Shown here: positions 45,809 to 56,369 of the stretch, one piece after another
Position numbering within the stretch: position 1 is the first letter of the stretch
Layout: the number at the start of each line of letters is the position of its first letter
Source of the DNA: Henriciella sp. AS95
GTDB lineage: Bacteria; Pseudomonadota; Alphaproteobacteria; Caulobacterales; Hyphomonadaceae
Direction: 5' to 3'
NCBI RefSeq assembly: GCF_038900055.1
Contig: NZ_JBBMQM010000001.1
Location: 372,001-436,000 of the forward strand
DNA: 64,000 nt
Notes under the pieces: generated by a model
What the model was told of the DNA's origin: nothing
The model's database searches: none
Seen by the model: the letters and a program-made list of their open reading frames with translations, nothing else
Position numbers and translations under genes: made by a program

Positions 45809-46363
45809 ATGAGTTCTTCAGATTACACACCGGCGCCCGTGAAACTCGGTCGTCCGCGCCTATGGAAAATGCCAAAATATGGCTGGACGGTGGGCCTGTC
45901 GCTGCTGATCTATACGGTGCTGACGGCGATGATCCTGAGATCGGCGGGCGCGATGCCGCGCTTCCGGTTCGATCCGGCGCCCATCATAGAGTCCGGCATC
46001 GCGATACAGGTTCATGTGACCGCTGCGCTGGTAACGCTCGCCATTGGTGTCTTCCTCTTGGTGGCGCCGAAGGGCTTCCGGATGCATCGCACATTCGGAT
46101 GGGCCTGGGTGATGTCGATGGGCGTCACAGCTGCGTCCAGCTTCTTCATCATGACGATCTTCCAGAATTTTGTGAGCCCGATCCATGCGCTGTCGGCGTG
46201 GACACTGCTCGGCTTGCCATTCGGGATCGCGGCGGTGAAGCGCCGCGAGATCGCCAAGCATCGTAAGACCATGACGGACATGTTCGTAGGCGGGATGGTG
46301 GTGGCTGGAATGTTCTCGCTGCTGCCCGGGCGGATGCTCTGGGACGTTTTCTTTGCGATGTGA
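45809..46363 (+). CDS. DUF2306 membrane protein
   Basis: 184 aa with four membrane helices; PIIESGIAIQVHVTAALVTLAIG, FRMHRTFGWAWV and KHRKTMTDMFVGGMVVAG are DUF2306 features, with conserved histidines that may bind heme or metal. AGGGGG precedes ATG 45809. Fourteen bases after the carotenoid oxygenase. Function unknown. Confidence 0.88.
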   Translation: MSSSDYTPAPVKLGRPRLWKMPKYGWTVGLSLLIYTVLTAMILRSAGAMPRFRFDPAPIIESGIAIQVHVTAALVTLAIGVFLLVAPKGFRMHRTFGWAWVMSMGVTAASSFFIMTIFQNFVSPIHALSAWTLLGLPFGIAAVKRREIAKHRKTMTDMFVGGMVVAGMFSLLPGRMLWDVFFAM

Positions 46364-46390
46364 GTCAAATACACCTTTCGGACCTGCAAA

Positions 46391-46420
46391 ACGCCCGGCA
46401 TAAAGGTCGGGCGTATTCTT
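46391..46420 (+). terminator. Weak terminator-like hairpin after DUF2306
   Basis: ACGCCCG / CGGGCGT (7 bp) with a 10-base loop followed by ATTCTT. The T-tract is poor, so termination may be partial. Confidence 0.45.
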
Positions 46421-46440
46421 ATCAGGGCAGGAGGAATTTC

Positions 46441-47631
46441 ATGAAGGTTCAGGCATTGGTGGCGGTTGGGGCGCTTTCGCTCGCATCCTGTGCAACGCAG
46501 GACGGCGGGTCCGTTTTCCCCAACCTCTTCGAGCCCGCCCCGACCTCAGCGGTCGAAGCCCTGAACCGGTATTATGAGGATTTCCCTGAAAGCCAGCTTC
46601 CCAAAGCGCCGGAAGGCCTTCCGCTTCCGGCATCCGACGCCGTTATCAGCCGGGTTCTCGTCGCCTCCTGCAATGATGAAGAGCTGGAAAGCCCGACCCT
46701 TGCGCGCCTCGCCGAGGAAGACGCAGACCTCTTCCTGATGATTGGCGACAATGTCTATGGCGACCGCGACGGGCGCAACTATGCCATCAATGATGTCGAG
46801 CTGACCGAGCTGCGCGAGAGCTTCTCTGATCTCAAAGACCGTCCGGAATTTCAGGCGGTGCGCGCCAAATTCCCGATGATGGTCGCATGGGACGATCATG
46901 ACATGGGCCAGAATGATGGCGGCAAGGATTTTCCCTTCAAGGCACTGGCCGAGCGCGTCCACGAAACCTTCTGGGGGCTGACCGATGAAGATGTCGGCCA
47001 GTGGCCCGGTACCTATTATGCCCGCGCTTTCGGGCCTGAGGGCAAGCGCGTTCAAGTCATCGTGCTCGACACGCGGTTCTTCCGCTCGGAACTGACGCCG
47101 ACGGATGAGTATGGCGCGGTTGGCAAGGAACGTTACATGCCGCCGCCCGCCGGCGCGTATCAGGACATGCTCGGCTCTGCGCAGTGGACCTGGTTGCAGA
47201 ACCAGCTGCAGGCGCCAGCGGACATCCGGCTCGTCGTTTCCTCGATCCAGGTGATGCCGACGACGCATGGCTGGGAAGCCTGGTCGACCATGCCGGAAGA
47301 ACGCCAGCGCCTCTTCGACATGATTAAGAAAACCGGGGCAGACGGCGTGGTTTTCCTCTCCGGTGACCGCCATACCGGCTTTATCTATGAAGAGCGCGGC
47401 GTCCTGCCTTATGCCGCCAATGAACTGACGGCCTCGTCGCTCAATGTGTCCTTTGCGACCGAGACCTCAGAGCGCGATACCCGCCAGATCGGCGCAGGCT
47501 TCCCGCCGGAGAACTATGGCGCGGTTGAAATCGACTGGGATGCGAAGAAAATTTCACTTGTCCTGAAGGACACGAATGGCCAGACCGCACGGCGCAATGA
47601 TATTGCCTTTTCGGAAATTGGAGTCGATTAA
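46441..47631 (+). CDS. PhoD-like phosphatase, lipoprotein
   Basis: 396 aa. Lipobox LASC near residue 16. The PhoD metallophosphoesterase core is visible: MIGDNVYGDRDG, MVAWDDHDMGQNDGG, FLSGDRHTGFIYE, with EIDWD near the end. PhoD proteins are Fe/Ca phosphodi- or monoesterases, often phosphate- or wall-related. ATG 46441 has a textbook AGGAGG site. Confidence 0.91.
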   Translation: MKVQALVAVGALSLASCATQDGGSVFPNLFEPAPTSAVEALNRYYEDFPESQLPKAPEGLPLPASDAVISRVLVASCNDEELESPTLARLAEEDADLFLMIGDNVYGDRDGRNYAINDVELTELRESFSDLKDRPEFQAVRAKFPMMVAWDDHDMGQNDGGKDFPFKALAERVHETFWGLTDEDVGQWPGTYYARAFGPEGKRVQVIVLDTRFFRSELTPTDEYGAVGKERYMPPPAGAYQDMLGSAQWTWLQNQLQAPADIRLVVSSIQVMPTTHGWEAWSTMPEERQRLFDMIKKTGADGVVFLSGDRHTGFIYEERGVLPYAANELTASSLNVSFATETSERDTRQIGAGFPPENYGAVEIDWDAKKISLVLKDTNGQTARRNDIAFSEIGVD

Positions 47632-47680
47632 GCGGCTCTGAAACGAGGGGCGATTCTTAAACGAGGGATCGCCGGACGCT

Positions 47681-48919
47681 ATGGCCGATTATCGCAATGT
47701 CTGGGTACTGATTGCCGCTGTGGTTTTCCTGCAGCTGGGCGGCGGCGTGCTTGGCGTCGTTACCCCGCTGGGGCTCGAGACACTTGGCGCTTCGCCGGCC
47801 CTGATCGGTGCCGTCGCCGCAGGATATGCCGTCGGCTTCATGGCCGGCGCATGGACGTCCTCAAACGCCATCATCGCTTTCGGCAATATTCGCGTCTTCT
47901 CAGCGGCCGCGGCCGTTTGCGGGTCCAGCGTGCTTGCCATGCAGCTGGCGCTTGATCCCTGGGGCTGGTCGGTGATCCGCGTGGTGCAGGGCGCAGCGTT
48001 CGCCTGGATGTTCTCCAGCATTGAAAGCTGGCTGAGCTCAGCGGTTTCGCCCAGGAGCCGGGGCAGTGTCAGCGGTTTCTATCACCTGATGTCGAAAGTC
48101 GCGCTCGTGGTTGGCCCGTTCTTCGTGACAGGCCTCGCGCCGATTGATTTCAGGCCGTATCTGTGGTGCGCGATCTTCCTCACCCTGTCCTTGCTGCCGA
48201 TCTGCCTGACGCGGCGCGGAGAGCCGGCCCCGCCAAGCTCTGAATCGCTGCCGCTGACGAGGCTGTTCCAGCTTGCGCCGGCGGCGGTGATCTCGGTTTT
48301 CCTGGCCGGTGTGATCAATAGTGGGACGATGGCGCTGTTGCCGATCTATGCCGGGATCGCGCTGCCAAATGTCGGCGGCGGTGCAACGGGCGCAGCGGCG
48401 CTGGCTGCGGCCGCAGCCTGGACGGGTGGAATGATCACGCAATGGCCGGCCGGACGCATCTCGGACGTTGTCGACCGGCGGATCGTGATTGCGGTCATGG
48501 CGGCATTGGCAACCGTTGCGGCGCTTGTGCTCGGCCTGTTTCCGGGGCTGCCGGAGCTTTACATCATTATCGCGCTTGGCGTGTGGGGAGCCGGGTCGCT
48601 CTCCTTTTACGGGATCGGCGTCGCGCATGCGATTGACCGGGCCCATCATTCGCAGATTTCGCGCGTCATGTCCGGCCTGCTCTTTGTCTGGGCCGCCGGG
48701 TCTGTGATCGGGCCGCCCCTGTCGGGGTTTGCGTTCCGGCTGCCATTTACGCAGGGCGGACTGTTTTTGCTGGCTGCGGCCCTGTCCGCTGTCCTGATCG
48801 TTTCCATGCTGTGGCGCCGGGCTGCAAGGAAAGAACCGCCCAAGGAAGACCATGAGCCGTGGAATATTACCCTGCCGACCATGGGTTCCAGCGGTGAAAT
48901 TGACCCACGTGCGGAGTAG
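47681..48919 (+). CDS. MFS transporter, YcaD-like
   Basis: 412 aa, about 12 helices. The first helix [22 protein letters not shown] and the YPRSRGS-like loop [28 protein letters not shown] are typical of the YcaD branch of MFS drug/unknown-substrate transporters; a second half begins near [18 protein letters not shown]. Substrate unknown. The C-terminal tail is cytosolic and charged. Confidence 0.88.
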   Translation: MADYRNVWVLIAAVVFLQLGGGVLGVVTPLGLETLGASPALIGAVAAGYAVGFMAGAWTSSNAIIAFGNIRVFSAAAAVCGSSVLAMQLALDPWGWSVIRVVQGAAFAWMFSSIESWLSSAVSPRSRGSVSGFYHLMSKVALVVGPFFVTGLAPIDFRPYLWCAIFLTLSLLPICLTRRGEPAPPSSESLPLTRLFQLAPAAVISVFLAGVINSGTMALLPIYAGIALPNVGGGATGAAALAAAAAWTGGMITQWPAGRISDVVDRRIVIAVMAALATVAALVLGLFPGLPELYIIIALGVWGAGSLSFYGIGVAHAIDRAHHSQISRVMSGLLFVWAAGSVIGPPLSGFAFRLPFTQGGLFLLAAALSAVLIVSMLWRRAARKEPPKEDHEPWNITLPTMGSSGEIDPRAE

Positions 48920-48952
48920 GGCGACCTAGGTACGCATTCCGGACCCACGCGG

Positions 48953-48980
48953 TTGCTTCAACAGATTGCAGTGTTATAAA
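48953..48980 (+). promoter_or_regulatory. Candidate promoter of the suc operon
   Basis: TTGCTT (48953-48958), 16-bp spacer, TATAAA (48975-48980); sucC starts 65 bp later. AT-rich relative to its surroundings. Confidence 0.4.
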
Positions 48981-49044
48981 GCGCCACAAGTTTCAATGGG
49001 GCGGGTCCGCCGCCTCATGCCGATATCAAAGAGGCCAAATCTCC

Positions 49045-50238
49045 ATGAACATTCACGAATATCAGGCCAAAGCCGTCCTGAAATCCTATGGTGCACCCGT
49101 TGCGGAAGGTGTGCCGGTGCTCTCGCTCGATGACGTCCAGAAGGCCGTCGATACGCTGCCGGGGCCGCTCTGGGTGGTCAAAAGCCAGATCCATGCCGGG
49201 GGTCGCGGCAAGGGCAAGTTCGTGGAAGCCGAAGCCGGTGAAAAGGGCGGCGTTCGCCTCGCCTTCAACAAGGAAGACGTCCACAAATTCGCAGAGCAGA
49301 TGCTCGGCAATCACCTCGTCACCGCGCAGACCGGCAAGGACGGCAAACAGGTCAACCGCCTCTACATCGAAGACGGCGCTGACATTGACCGCGAGCTTTA
49401 CCTCTCCATCCTGGTCGACCGCGCCTCCGGCAAGCCAGCCTTCGTTGTGTCCACCGAAGGCGGCATGGACATTGAGGCGGTCGCTGACGAGACGCCGGAC
49501 AAGATCCTCACCCTGCCAATCGACCCGATGGCTGGCGTGACCGACAAGGACAGCGAGAAACTGTGCGATGCGCTGAAGCTCGACGGCACGGCGCGCGAAG
49601 ACGGCATGAAACTCTTCCCGACGCTCTACAAGGCCTTCATCGAGAAGGACATGTCGATGCTCGAGATCAACCCGCTGATCGTCATGGAAGACGGCCATCT
49701 GCGCGTCCTTGATGCGAAGGTCAGCTTTGACGGCAACGCCCTGTTCCGCCACCCCGACATTGTCGAGCTTCGCGACAAGACCGAGGAAGACGAAAAAGAG
49801 ATCGAGGCGTCCGAATGGGACCTCGCCTATATCGCCCTCGACGGCACGATTGGCTGCATGGTCAACGGTGCAGGCCTCGCCATGGCGACGATGGACATCA
49901 TCAAGCTCTACGGCGAAGAGCCAGCGAACTTCTGTGACGTTGGCGGCGGCGCGAATGCCGAGAAAGTGGCGGCGGCCTTCAAGATCATCATGAAGGATCC
50001 GAACGTCAAAGGCATCCTGGTCAACATCTTCGGCGGCATCATGAAGTGTGACGTCATCGCCGAGGGCGTGATCGCGGCGGTGAAAGAGACCAATCTTTCT
50101 GTCCCGCTGGTCGTTCGCCTCGAAGGCACGAATGTCGAGAAGGGCAAGGAGATCATCAAGTCTTCCGGCCTCAACGTCATCCCGGCTGACGATCTCGACG
50201 ATGCGGCGAAGAAGATTACCGAAGCGGTCAAGGGCTAA
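49045..50238 (+). CDS. sucC: Succinyl-CoA synthetase beta subunit (ADP/GDP-forming)
   Basis: 397-aa ATP-grasp subunit. [16 protein letters not shown] is the N-terminal signature, [12 protein letters not shown] binds nucleotide, and [16 protein letters not shown] with [15 protein letters not shown] form the C-terminal CoA-facing half. AGAGG precedes the ATG. First gene of the suc operon; its partner sucD is displaced by one small gene. Confidence 0.97.
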   Translation: MNIHEYQAKAVLKSYGAPVAEGVPVLSLDDVQKAVDTLPGPLWVVKSQIHAGGRGKGKFVEAEAGEKGGVRLAFNKEDVHKFAEQMLGNHLVTAQTGKDGKQVNRLYIEDGADIDRELYLSILVDRASGKPAFVVSTEGGMDIEAVADETPDKILTLPIDPMAGVTDKDSEKLCDALKLDGTAREDGMKLFPTLYKAFIEKDMSMLEINPLIVMEDGHLRVLDAKVSFDGNALFRHPDIVELRDKTEEDEKEIEASEWDLAYIALDGTIGCMVNGAGLAMATMDIIKLYGEEPANFCDVGGGANAEKVAAAFKIIMKDPNVKGILVNIFGGIMKCDVIAEGVIAAVKETNLSVPLVVRLEGTNVEKGKEIIKSSGLNVIPADDLDDAAKKITEAVKG

Positions 50239-50247
50239 GACGCCAAG

Positions 50248-50700
50248 ATGCGAGCTTATCTGTCCGCAATTTTCTGTGTCGGGATCTGCGCAAACGGGTT
50301 TGCGCAGAGCTCTGACGATGACGCATTGGCGCCAGTGTTCAGTTGCATTGAGCAATACGCGCCGGACGTTGAGCGGTCAGTCACCGACCTTTCGGACGCA
50401 GCCATTTTCTTGGCAGGAAGTGTTTGTTCGGTTGAAGGGGCCGCTTATCAAACTCAGCAGCAGCGCTTGGCATATGCGAAAATGCAGGAGCAGCAACGTC
50501 AGCGCTGCGGGTCGATGGACGCGACATCGGAAACCTATGAGTATGTTTGCGGAGAATTCGGCGAATATCCCGACAGCTTTCTCGATATCAGTGCCTCTTT
50601 TGGCTACTTGTCAGCACCGACTGAGGCGAGAGCGCATGCTGCCAAAATCCTTTTGAATTTAAGAATTGCTCGCCTTGAGGGTGAGCAGACCGGAGAATAG
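50248..50700 (+). CDS. Secreted protein of unknown function between sucC and sucD
   Basis: 150 aa. Signal peptide ending NGFAQ (about residue 20); mature part helical with four cysteines (FSCIEQ, SVCSVE, QRCGSM, YVCGEF), perhaps two disulfides. No family recognised. No good ribosome site precedes the ATG; GC content looks lower than in sucC and sucD. Its end supplies the GGAG ribosome site of sucD, 3 bp later, so it is embedded in the operon. Confidence 0.7.
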   Translation: MRAYLSAIFCVGICANGFAQSSDDDALAPVFSCIEQYAPDVERSVTDLSDAAIFLAGSVCSVEGAAYQTQQQRLAYAKMQEQQRQRCGSMDATSETYEYVCGEFGEYPDSFLDISASFGYLSAPTEARAHAAKILLNLRIARLEGEQTGE

Positions 50701-50703
50701 TGA

Positions 50704-51606
50704 ATGTCCATCCTTATCGACAAAAACACCAAAGTTATCGTCCAGGGCCTGACCGGGAATACCGGTTCGTTCCATACCAACCAGGCGCTGGAATATTACG
50801 GCACCAAGATGGTCGCCGGGACGCACCCGAAGAAGGCCGGTCAAAAGTGGACCGCCGACAATGGCACCGAGCTTCCGATCTACGCCAATGCGGGCGAAGC
50901 GAAGGAAGCCACCGGCGCCAACGCCTCGGTGATCTATGTGCCGCCAGCCGGCGCAGCAGCTGCCATCGAGGAAGCCATCGATGCGGGCATCGAGCTGATC
51001 ACCTGTATCACTGAAGGCGTTCCTGTTCTCGACATGGTGCGCGTGAAGGCCAAGCTTGAAAAATCGAGCTCCCGCCTGATCGGCCCGAACTGCCCGGGCG
51101 TCCTGACCCCGGAAGAGTGCAAGATCGGCATCATGCCGGGCAAGATCTTCCAGAAGGGCTCTGTCGGCGTGGTCTCGCGCTCCGGCACGCTGACCTATGA
51201 GGCTGTGTTCCAGACCTCGCAGGCTGGCCTTGGCCAGACGACAGCTGTCGGCATTGGCGGTGACCCGGTCAACGGCACCAACTTTATCGACGTGCTTGAG
51301 AAATTCCTCGGCGATGACGACACGAAATCGATCATCATGATCGGTGAAATTGGCGGCTCTGCCGAAGAAGAAGCGGCCCAGTTCCTGATCGACGAAGCCA
51401 AAAAAGGCCGCAAGAAACCAATGGTCGGTTTCATCGCTGGCCGCACCGCGCCGAAGGGCCGGACGATGGGCCATGCTGGTGCCATTGTTTCAGGCGGCAA
51501 GGGCGATGCTGAGTCCAAGATCGCAGCAATGGAAGAAGCTGGCATTCGTGTGAGCCCGAGCCCTGCGCGACTCGGCGATACCATGGTAGAGGTTCTTAAA
51601 GGTTAG
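50704..51606 (+). CDS. sucD: Succinyl-CoA synthetase alpha subunit
   Basis: 300 aa. [21 protein letters not shown] binds Co[23 protein letters not shown] and [17 protein letters not shown] contain the CoA loop and the phosphorylated histidine. Works with SucC in the TCA cycle. Confidence 0.97.
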   Translation: MSILIDKNTKVIVQGLTGNTGSFHTNQALEYYGTKMVAGTHPKKAGQKWTADNGTELPIYANAGEAKEATGANASVIYVPPAGAAAAIEEAIDAGIELITCITEGVPVLDMVRVKAKLEKSSSRLIGPNCPGVLTPEECKIGIMPGKIFQKGSVGVVSRSGTLTYEAVFQTSQAGLGQTTAVGIGGDPVNGTNFIDVLEKFLGDDDTKSIIMIGEIGGSAEEEAAQFLIDEAKKGRKKPMVGFIAGRTAPKGRTMGHAGAIVSGGKGDAESKIAAMEEAGIRVSPSPARLGDTMVEVLKG

Positions 51607-51665
51607 TCGCGGACTATATGGTTCGGATGGCGGCCAGACGAGGCCCTTAAAAAGACCCCGACGGG

Positions 51666-51688
51666 CCGTCCAACAGGTTTTAGGACGG
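51666..51688 (+). promoter_or_regulatory. Hairpin just before the sucA ribosome site
   Basis: CCGTCC-N11-GGACGG can form a 6-bp stem whose 3' arm ends 8 bp before the sucA ATG, close to the AAGAAG site. It could modulate sucA translation; no U-tract follows. Confidence 0.3.
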
Positions 51689-51695
51689 TAAGAAG

Positions 51696-54600
51696 ATGGC
51701 AGATGACGGTTCCGCAGTGACGGGCAAACGCAGCGCGCAGAACAGCGCGATGCTGGACACTGCATTCCTTTATGGCGGCAGTGCCGTCTGGATCGAGAAG
51801 ATGCAGGCGGCCTTTGCGCGTGACCCGAACTCGGTGCCCGAAAGCTGGCGCGATTTCTTCCGCGAGCTTGGCGATGGCAGCGAGGATGCTGCCCGCAATG
51901 CCGATGGCGCAAGCTGGAAGCGTGAGAGCTGGCCGAAGCCTGCCGATGCCGACCAGGTCGCTGCCTTTGATGGCAATTGGGCCGCACTGGAAACCAAGCT
52001 GGCCGACAAGGTCAAAGGGTCCAAACCGGCGGCTAGCGCTGAAGATGTTGCCGGCGCCGTCAAGGATTCCATCCGCGCCATCATGATGATCCGCGCCTAC
52101 CGGGTTCGCGGGCATCTGGCGGCCCAGCTCGACCCGCTGGCCATGAACAATGATGCCGACCAGCCGGAACTCGATCCGAAAAGCTACGGGTTCACGGAAG
52201 CGGACATGGATCGCAAGATCTATATCGATGGCTATCTCGGCCTCGACTATGCGACCATGCCGCAGATTCTCGAAATCCTGCAGCGGACCTATTGTTCGAC
52301 GATTGGCGTCGAATTCCAGCATATCTCCGCGCCGGAAGAAAAATCCTGGCTGCAGGAGCGTATCGAAGGGCCGGACAAGGGCGTCGCGTTTACCCCTGAA
52401 GGCAAGAAGGCAATCCTCGCCAAGCTGATCGAGGCAGAGACGTTCGAGCGCTTCCTGCACCGGCGTTATCCCGGCACCAAGCGCTTCGGCCTTGATGGCG
52501 GCGAAGCGGCTGTGCCGGCGCTGGAGCAGATCATCAAGCGCGGCGGTGCGCTCGGCGTGAACGAGATCATTGTCGGCATGCCGCACCGTGGCCGTCTCAA
52601 CATGCTGGCCGCCGTGATGGGCAAGCCGTATGAGAAGATTTTCCACGAATTCCAGGGCGGCTCGACGCAAGGCGCTGAAGGGTTCGGCTCGGGCGATGTA
52701 AAATACCACCTCGGCGCGTCCTCTGACCGCGCCTTTGATGGCAATGAAGTCCACCTCACCATGAACGCCAACCCGTCTCACCTGGAAGCCGTTGACCCGG
52801 TCGTACTGGGCCGCGCGCGGGCCAAGCAGGCGATGGAAGCCGAGGAGACCGGCGTTCTCGACCGCTCGCACAAACTGCCGCTGCTGCTGCACGGTGATGC
52901 TGCCTTTGCCGGACAGGGCGTCGTGGCTGAATGTTTCGCGCTGTCAGGCCTGGCGGGGTATCGCACGGGCGGGACGATCCACTTCATCGTGAACAACCAG
53001 ATCGGTTTCACGACGAGCCCGATGTATTCGCGCTCCTCGCCTTACCCGTCCGATGTCGCCCTGATGGTGCAGGCGCCGATTTTCCACGTGAATGGCGATG
53101 ACCCGGAAGCGGTCACCTATGTGGCGAAAGTCGCGACGGAGTACCGCCAGAAATTCGGCAAGGACGTCGTCATCGACATGTTCTGCTATCGCCGGTTCGG
53201 CCACAATGAGGGTGACGAGCCAATGTTCACCCAGCCGGTCATGTACACCAATATCAAGGGTCATGAATCGACCCGCGAGATCTATGCGCGCCGTCTCGTT
53301 GAAGAAGGTCTGGTCTCGGCTGAAGAGGTTGAGCAGCAGGTCAAGGATTTCGAGGATTTCCTCGACAAGGCCTTCGACGAAGGCAAGGATTTCGAGGCGA
53401 CCAAGGCCGACTGGCTCGACGGCGAATGGGAAGGCCTCGGCCTGCCTGAAGACGATGAGCGCCGCGGCAAGACGGGTGTTTCGAAGAAAAAGCTGCAGGA
53501 ACTGGGCGATATCATCACCACCGTTCCCGATGGTGTGGACATCCACAAGACGCTGCGCCGAGTCATAGATGGGCGCCGTGAGGCGATCAATTCCGGCAAG
53601 GGGCTCGATTGGGCCACAGCGGAACACCTCGCCTATGCAACGCTGCTCGATGAGGGGTTTCCGGTGCGCCTGTCCGGCCAGGATTCAGGGCGCGGGACGT
53701 TCTCGCAGCGCCACAGCCACTTCGTCGACCAGAACACCGGTGAGCGCTACACGCCGCTGAACAATCTCGGCGACGGCCAGGCGCATTATGAAGTGATCGA
53801 CTCGCTGCTGTCTGAAGAAGCGGTGCTGGGCTATGAGTATGGCTACTCGCTGGCGGACCCGAACTGTCTGGTTCTATGGGAGGCGCAGTTTGGCGACTTC
53901 TCGAACGGCGCGCAGGTCTTCTTCGATCAGTTCATCTCGTCGGCAGAGCGTAAATGGCTGCGGATGAGCGGCTTGGTCTGCCTCCTGCCGCATGGCTATG
54001 AAGGCCAGGGGCCTGAGCACTCCTCGGCCCGCCTCGAGCGCTTCCTGCAGATGTGCGCTGAAGACAATATGCAGGTGTGTAACCTCACGACGCCGGCCAA
54101 CTATTTCCATGCGCTGCGCCGTCAGATCCACCGCGACTTCCGCAAGCCGCTGATCATCATGACGCCGAAATCGCTTCTGCGTCACAAGCTGGCGACCTCG
54201 GCGCTGGACGATCTCAACACGAAATCCTCTTTCCACCGCATCTTGTGGGACGATGCAGAGACGCCCGGCCGCGAAGGCAAGGTGAAGCTCGCCAAGGACA
54301 AGGATATTCGCCGCGTCGTCCTGTGCTCGGGCAAGGTCTATTACGACCTGTTCGAAGCGCGTGAGGAAAAGGGTGTCGACGATATCTATCTGCTGCGCGT
54401 CGAGCAGTTCTACCCTGTGCCGCGCAAGTCGCTCATGCAGGAGCTGAAACGCTTCAAGCAGGCCGAGATGGTCTGGTGCCAGGAAGAGCCGCGCAATATG
54501 GGCGGCTGGACCTTCATGCGCGATGAAATCGAATGGGCGGCCAACCAGGTCGGCTGCAAGACGCCGCGTCCGAAATATGCCGGACGCCCCCCCGCTGCCG

Positions 54601-54704
54601 CGACGGCGACCGGCCTGATGGCCCAACATAATAAGGAAAAAAATGCTCTCATCGGTGCTGCGCTGGGTGACCAGCCGGTTGAAGACAGCATTGTCTCCGC
54701 CTGA
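51696..54704 (+). CDS. sucA: 2-oxoglutarate dehydrogenase E1 component
   Basis: 1002 aa, thiamine-diphosphate enzyme that decarboxylates 2-oxoglutarate and hands succinyl to the E2 lipoyl. N-terminal [32 protein letters not shown] (substrate), [14 protein letters not shown] and [11 protein letters not shown] (ThDP/Mg site), [28 protein letters not shown]. Slightly longer than E. coli SucA. Follows sucD by 89 bp. Confidence 0.97.
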   Translation: MADDGSAVTGKRSAQNSAMLDTAFLYGGSAVWIEKMQAAFARDPNSVPESWRDFFRELGDGSEDAARNADGASWKRESWPKPADADQVAAFDGNWAALETKLADKVKGSKPAASAEDVAGAVKDSIRAIMMIRAYRVRGHLAAQLDPLAMNNDADQPELDPKSYGFTEADMDRKIYIDGYLGLDYATMPQILEILQRTYCSTIGVEFQHISAPEEKSWLQERIEGPDKGVAFTPEGKKAILAKLIEAETFERFLHRRYPGTKRFGLDGGEAAVPALEQIIKRGGALGVNEIIVGMPHRGRLNMLAAVMGKPYEKIFHEFQGGSTQGAEGFGSGDVKYHLGASSDRAFDGNEVHLTMNANPSHLEAVDPVVLGRARAKQAMEAEETGVLDRSHKLPLLLHGDAAFAGQGVVAECFALSGLAGYRTGGTIHFIVNNQIGFTTSPMYSRSSPYPSDVALMVQAPIFHVNGDDPEAVTYVAKVATEYRQKFGKDVVIDMFCYRRFGHNEGDEPMFTQPVMYTNIKGHESTREIYARRLVEEGLVSAEEVEQQVKDFEDFLDKAFDEGKDFEATKADWLDGEWEGLGLPEDDERRGKTGVSKKKLQELGDIITTVPDGVDIHKTLRRVIDGRREAINSGKGLDWATAEHLAYATLLDEGFPVRLSGQDSGRGTFSQRHSHFVDQNTGERYTPLNNLGDGQAHYEVIDSLLSEEAVLGYEYGYSLADPNCLVLWEAQFGDFSNGAQVFFDQFISSAERKWLRMSGLVCLLPHGYEGQGPEHSSARLERFLQMCAEDNMQVCNLTTPANYFHALRRQIHRDFRKPLIIMTPKSLLRHKLATSALDDLNTKSSFHRILWDDAETPGREGKVKLAKDKDIRRVVLCSGKVYYDLFEAREEKGVDDIYLLRVEQFYPVPRKSLMQELKRFKQAEMVWCQEEPRNMGGWTFMRDEIEWAANQVGCKTPRPKYAGRPPAAATATGLMAQHNKEKNALIGAALGDQPVEDSIVSA

Positions 54705-54738
54705 CCCTGACACGACCAAGATACGAAACGGACAAGTT

Positions 54739-56313
54739 ATGACTGATATTGTAGTCCCCCAGCTCGGCGAAAGCGTCTCAGAGGCGACGGTCGGCCAGTG
54801 GCTGAAAAAGGCCGGGGATTCGGTCTCCAAGGATGAAGTGCTCGTCGAGCTCGAAACCGACAAGGTTTCAGTCGAAGTTGCCGCGACGGCAGACGGCACA
54901 CTGTCTGAAATCGTCGCTAATGAAGGCGATACGGTCGAGATCGGCTCGGTCCTCGGACGGCTCGGCAGCGGCAGTGGCGCGGCGGAAAAGTCTGCGCCTG
55001 CCAAGGAAGACAAGTCGGCTGCAGCCGAGAAGAAGGACGCGCCCGCAGAGACAAAAGCGGCGCCCGCGAAGTCTTCTGGTGGCGGCGAGACCGTCGATGT
55101 GGCCGTGCCGGCCATGGGCGAGAGCGTCACTGAAGGCACGATCTCCGAATTCACCAAGAAAGTCGGCGACAGTGTCTCCAAGGATGAGACCATAGCAGAG
55201 ATCGAGACAGACAAGGTCGCGCTTGAAGTGCCGGCAACCGCAGATGGCACGATTGCCGAGCTGCTGGTGTCGCCGGGCGACACGGTCAATCCGGGCACAG
55301 TGATCGCGCGGATCAGCGCGGGCGCTGGCGGCGGCGGTACGGTCGCCAAGGAAGCGCGTGTCAGTGAAGGCGCCCCGACAACTCAGACGCCGGCAGAAAC
55401 AGGCGAGTCCGCCTCAGGCCAGGAAGACCGCCCGGTCTCTCCTTCGGTTCGCCGCGTGGCGAGCGAGGGCGGCGTGAACCCGGCTGATATTCCAGGCTCA
55501 GGCCGCGATGGCCGCGCCACCAAGGCCGATGCGATCGACTACGTAAATAATGCTGCCAAATCGGCCTCGTCTTCCAGCCAGCCGCAGCAATCGCGCGCCC
55601 CACGCGAGATCGGTCCGCGCGAAGAGCGGGTGAAGATGACGCGTCTGCGCCAGACCATCGCCCGCCGCCTCAAAGAGGCGCAGGACACCGCCGCCATGCT
55701 GACCACATTCAACGATGTGGACATGTCGGCCGTGATGGAGCTGCGCTCGAAGTATAAGGAAGGCTTTGCCGAGAAGCATGGCGTGAAGCTTGGCTTCATG
55801 GGCTTCTTTACCAAGGCGATTGTCTCGGCGCTGAAGGAAATCCCTGCGGTGAACGCTGAGATCGATGGCACTGATATCATCTACAAGAACTACTATGATA
55901 TCGGCATGGCCGTCGGCACCGAAAAAGGCCTTGTCGTGCCGGTGATCCGCGATTGTGACGAGCTGTCGCTGGCCGGTATCGAGCGTGAGCTTGGCAATCT
56001 TGCCAAGAAGGCGCGCGACGGCGATCTCTCCATTGCTGACATGCAGGGCGGCACGTTCACCGTCACCAATGGCGGCGTCTACGGCTCGCTGATGTCGACG
56101 CCGATCCTGAACCCGCCGCAATCGGGTGTGCTCGGCATGCACCGCATCGAGCAGCGCCCTGTCGCGATCAATGGCAAGGTCGAGATCCGCCCGATGATGT
56201 ATCTGGCGCTCTCCTATGACCACCGCATCGTGGACGGCAAGGAGGCTGTGACCTTCCTCGTCCGCGTGAAAGAAGCGCTGGAAGATCCGGAGCGTTTGCT
56301 TCTGGACGTGTAG
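54739..56313 (+). CDS. sucB: 2-oxoglutarate dehydrogenase E2 with two lipoyl domains
   Basis: 524-aa dihydrolipoyl succinyltransferase. Two tandem lipoyl domains (lipoylated lysines K42 and K159 in ETDK), an Ala/Glu/Lys linker between them, an E3-binding domain (about 232-268; [18 protein letters not shown]) and the catalytic domain from about 295 to the end with H495 in SYDHRIVDG. Most bacterial SucB proteins have a single lipoyl domain of about 400 aa, so the duplication is unusual. ATG 54739 is 34 bp after sucA. Confidence 0.95.
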   Translation: MTDIVVPQLGESVSEATVGQWLKKAGDSVSKDEVLVELETDKVSVEVAATADGTLSEIVANEGDTVEIGSVLGRLGSGSGAAEKSAPAKEDKSAAAEKKDAPAETKAAPAKSSGGGETVDVAVPAMGESVTEGTISEFTKKVGDSVSKDETIAEIETDKVALEVPATADGTIAELLVSPGDTVNPGTVIARISAGAGGGGTVAKEARVSEGAPTTQTPAETGESASGQEDRPVSPSVRRVASEGGVNPADIPGSGRDGRATKADAIDYVNNAAKSASSSSQPQQSRAPREIGPREERVKMTRLRQTIARRLKEAQDTAAMLTTFNDVDMSAVMELRSKYKEGFAEKHGVKLGFMGFFTKAIVSALKEIPAVNAEIDGTDIIYKNYYDIGMAVGTEKGLVVPVIRDCDELSLAGIERELGNLAKKARDGDLSIADMQGGTFTVTNGGVYGSLMSTPILNPPQSGVLGMHRIEQRPVAINGKVEIRPMMYLALSYDHRIVDGKEAVTFLVRVKEALEDPERLLLDV

Positions 56314-56337
56314 TCGACCTGGACATGAAATCTGGAG

Positions 56338-56369
56338 ACGCCCGGTGAGACTTTACCGGGCGTTTTCTA
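56338..56369 (+). terminator. Rho-independent terminator of the suc operon
   Basis: ACGCCCGGT / ACCGGGCGT perfect 9-bp stem with an 8-base loop, followed by a T-rich TTTCTATTT. It lies 24 bp after sucB and touches the end of the convergent AraC gene. Confidence 0.85.

Noticed and set aside
49015-50355. Long antisense frame across sucC
   Set aside because: No domain, opposite a certain gene; artefact of codon bias.
53874-55349. Long open frame antisense to sucA/sucB
   Set aside because: Opposite two certain genes, low-complexity Ala/Ser/Pro product; a codon-bias artefact.
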